A DNA stretch of 64,000 nucleotides, from the NCBI GenBank assembly GCA_964501655.1, contig CAZCTN010000008.1, forward strand, positions 1 to 64,000, in the 5' to 3' direction. The stretch is from JAAYJK01 sp964501655. Its GTDB lineage: Bacteria; Bacillota; Syntrophomonadia; Syntrophomonadales; Syntrophomonadaceae. Each line of letters begins with the position of its first letter. Within the stretch, counting starts at the first letter, position 1. The translations under genes were made by a program, and so were the position numbers. The notes below the pieces were generated by a model. It had not been told where the DNA came from. It saw only the letters and a list, made by a program, of their open reading frames with translations, and made no database searches. Of the stretch, positions 62,560 to 64,000 are shown in pieces.

Positions 62560-63690
62560 GTGTATTTGGGGAAAGTATTAGTAGTATTTGGGACCAGGCC
62601 GGAAGCGATAAAAATGGCTCCGGTAATTAAAGAGCTGAAGCAGGTAAAAGATATCGACACTAAAGTGCTGGTCACTGCCCAGCATCGGGAGATGCTGGAT
62701 CAGGTCCTGCAGCTTTTTAAGATAGAGCCTGATTATGATCTGGATCTAATGAGGGAACAGCAGGATTTATACAGCATTACCACCGGGGTGCTGAACGGGG
62801 TACAAAAAGTACTGGATGAAGAGAATCCAGACCTGGTAGTAGTTCATGGTGACACTACCACTACTTTTGCTGCTTCCCTGGCATCCTTTTACCATAGGAC
62901 GCCGGTAGCCCATGTGGAGGCTGGGCTGCGCACCCACAACAAATATTCTCCCTATCCGGAGGAGATGAATCGTGCCCTTACTGCCCGGATGGCGGATCTT
63001 CATTTTGCTCCTACGGATATAAACCGGGACAACCTGCTGCGGGAGTCAATCGGGGATCTGAAAATCTGGGTGACCGGCAACACAGTTATAGATGCTCTTA
63101 TGCAGACGGTAGGTCCTGAATTTGAGTTTGGACCCGAACTATCCCAGGTAGATTTCAACCGGCGTATACTGCTGGTTACTACCCATCGACGCGAGAATTG
63201 GGGCAGCCGCATGCAGCAGATTTATGAGGCATTATTGGATCTGCTGGATGATTTTGATGATATAGAAATAGTGTTCCCGGTGCATAAAAATCCGGTAGTG
63301 AGCGAAGTGGCTGCAGCCATACTGGGCGGACGGGACCGGGTGCACCTGATAGAACCCCTGGAATATGAGGCTTTCGCTCATTTGATGAACCGGTCTTACC
63401 TGATTCTGACTGATTCCGGCGGCTTGCAGGAGGAAGCCCCTTCCCTGGGCAAACCGGTCCTGGTGCTGCGGGACAGTACCGAGAGGCCGGAAGCAGTTAA
63501 AGCGGGAACGGTGAAACTGGTGGGAACCAATCGGGACCGGGTGTATAATGAAGCGCATCGCTTGCTGGCCAATGAACTGGAATATCACAAGATGGCTCGG
63601 GCTATCAATCCCTATGGTGATGGCAAAGCATCGGCCCGGATCGTCAAGGTAATAGTAGAATTTCTTTACGCCCGTCTGGGTGCGCAGTAG
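62560..63690 (+). CDS. mnaA: UDP-N-acetylglucosamine 2-epimerase
   Basis: Interconverts UDP-GlcNAc and UDP-ManNAc. 376 residues, non-hydrolysing type: VVFGTRPEAIKMAPVIKEL, TAQHREMLDQVL, VVHGDTTTTFAASLASFYH, HVEAGLRTHNKYSPYPEEMNR, VTTHRRENWG, FPVHKNP and LTDSGGLQEEAPSLGKPVLVLRDSTERPE. The GTG start at 62560 is preceded by TAGGAGG. The product can feed the nucleotide-sugar dehydrogenase at 29.4 kb or TagA-like linkage-unit synthesis. A phosphohexomutase gene follows. Confidence 0.96.
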   Translation: MYLGKVLVVFGTRPEAIKMAPVIKELKQVKDIDTKVLVTAQHREMLDQVLQLFKIEPDYDLDLMREQQDLYSITTGVLNGVQKVLDEENPDLVVVHGDTTTTFAASLASFYHRTPVAHVEAGLRTHNKYSPYPEEMNRALTARMADLHFAPTDINRDNLLRESIGDLKIWVTGNTVIDALMQTVGPEFEFGPELSQVDFNRRILLVTTHRRENWGSRMQQIYEALLDLLDDFDDIEIVFPVHKNPVVSEVAAAILGGRDRVHLIEPLEYEAFAHLMNRSYLILTDSGGLQEEAPSLGKPVLVLRDSTERPEAVKAGTVKLVGTNRDRVYNEAHRLLANELEYHKMARAINPYGDGKASARIVKVIVEFLYARLGAQ

Positions 63691-63888
63691 AGGATAACCA
63701 GGATTATTATTGTTTTTCTTTTATAAGCAGGAGAGAAGATCAGCCCGGATACAAGTGCTTAATGGGGTTCAGGCATGCCAAGGTCTTTTCCGGCCTGCCG
63801 GGAGCAGGCAGAAAAGCTGGTTAAATGCTCCCCGGGTATAATTACTGCTATATTCTTGATCCTAAACCATCGGCTAAGGAGGATTTTG
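63691..63888 (+). other. Gap with hairpin before the phosphohexomutase
   Basis: CTTTTC..GCCTGC pairs with GCAGGC.GAAAAG (63785-63816) without a T-run on the plus strand. GTATAAT near 63836 may be a -10. Nothing else recognised. Confidence 0.4.
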
Positions 63889-64000
63889 ATGTCACGTATA
63901 AAATTCGGCACCGATGGCTGGAGAGCCGTTATTGCCAGGGAGTTTACTTTCGCCAATTTTCGCATAGCAGTTCAGGGTATTGCAGCCTATCTTAACTCGG
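63889..64000 (+). CDS. Phosphoglucomutase/phosphomannomutase family, partial
   Basis: Only the first 37 codons are in the window. The start KFGTDGWRAVIAREFTFANF is the N-terminal signature of the alpha-phosphohexomutase family, of the GTDGWR type seen in phosphoglucomutase/phosphomannomutase rather than the GTDGVRG of GlmM. ATG 63889 follows AAGGAGGA. It runs off the right edge. Next to mnaA it would help make sugar nucleotides. Confidence 0.85.
   Translation, partial: MSRIKFGTDGWRAVIAREFTFANFRIAVQGIAAYLNS

Noticed and set aside
1..64000. tRNA, rRNA, CRISPR and intact insertion sequences
   Set aside because: Looked for tRNA T-arm patterns, direct-repeat arrays and transposase motifs; none were convincing.

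Overview
The window looks like chromosomal DNA from an endospore-forming, Gram-positive-lineage clostridium, most like the Syntrophomonadaceae (Syntrophomonas-type). The reasons are a full-length SpoIIE, the divIC - S1 gene - spoIIE - tilS - ftsH - fol - dusB - lysS order also known from Bacillus, medium GC content, frequent TTG/GTG starts behind strong AGGAGG sites, SLH and 'copper amine oxidase N-terminal' (stalk) surface domains, and an LCP/TagO cell-wall polymer set. This is inferred from gene content, not from a database match. I saw no rRNA, tRNA, CRISPR array, intact insertion sequence or prophage.

Layout. 1-9.2 kb: cell division, sporulation and housekeeping genes (HTH protein, DivIC-like, S1 protein, Ppx/GppA, SpoIIE, TilS, FtsH, Ndk). 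9.5-20.1 kb: a cofactor block for folate (folP, folB, folK), pantothenate/CoA (a DUF2520 dehydrogenase-like gene, panB, panC, panD, coaX) and NAD (nadA, nadB, nadC), then dusB. 20.1-24.8 kb: an HTH regulator, a 'quinate 5-dehydrogenase-like' protein, an unrecognised partner, greA and lysS. 24.9-36.3 kb: envelope polysaccharide genes (glycosyltransferases, CsaB pyruvyl transferase, MurJ-type flippase, UDP-sugar dehydrogenase, O-antigen ligase, DUF4330 protein, TagO/WecA-type transferase, LCP ligase). 36.7-43.0 kb: a large SH3/AMIN amidase and an SLH-anchored subtilisin-like protease. 43.0-46.9 kb, minus strand: aroF-tyrA-aroA behind a leader with an attenuator. 47.1-47.4 kb: a decayed RelB/RelE-like toxin-antitoxin pair. 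47.4-54.7 kb: an ECF sigma factor with its zinc-finger anti-sigma factor, divergent from a large secreted surface protein, then a TolC-family protein and a fibronectin-III/stalk protein. 55.0-64.0 kb: S41 protease, RND efflux pair with a TetR regulator, a flavin-type small protein, UDP-GlcNAc 2-epimerase and the start of a phosphohexomutase.

How the parts fit. MnaA, the UDP-sugar dehydrogenase, TagO, the glycosyltransferases, the O-antigen ligase, MurJ and LCP could together make, export and attach a cell-wall glycan containing ManNAc or ManNAcA. CsaB could pyruvylate that glycan, and SLH proteins such as the protease at 39.4 kb bind pyruvylated wall polymers.

The most interesting new signals are regulatory. 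First, two near-identical ECF-type promoters (GGGAAC, 18 bp, GTCTAA) face outwards from the sigma/anti-sigma operon and the surface-protein gene. Second, the aroF leader carries a terminator, an SD-masking hairpin, a competing helix and a possible short peptide with tandem Trp codons. Third, a 14-base leader motif with a following hairpin recurs at two unrelated loci. Fourth, the spoIIE promoter candidate has the unusual 21-bp spacer of Spo0A-driven promoters.
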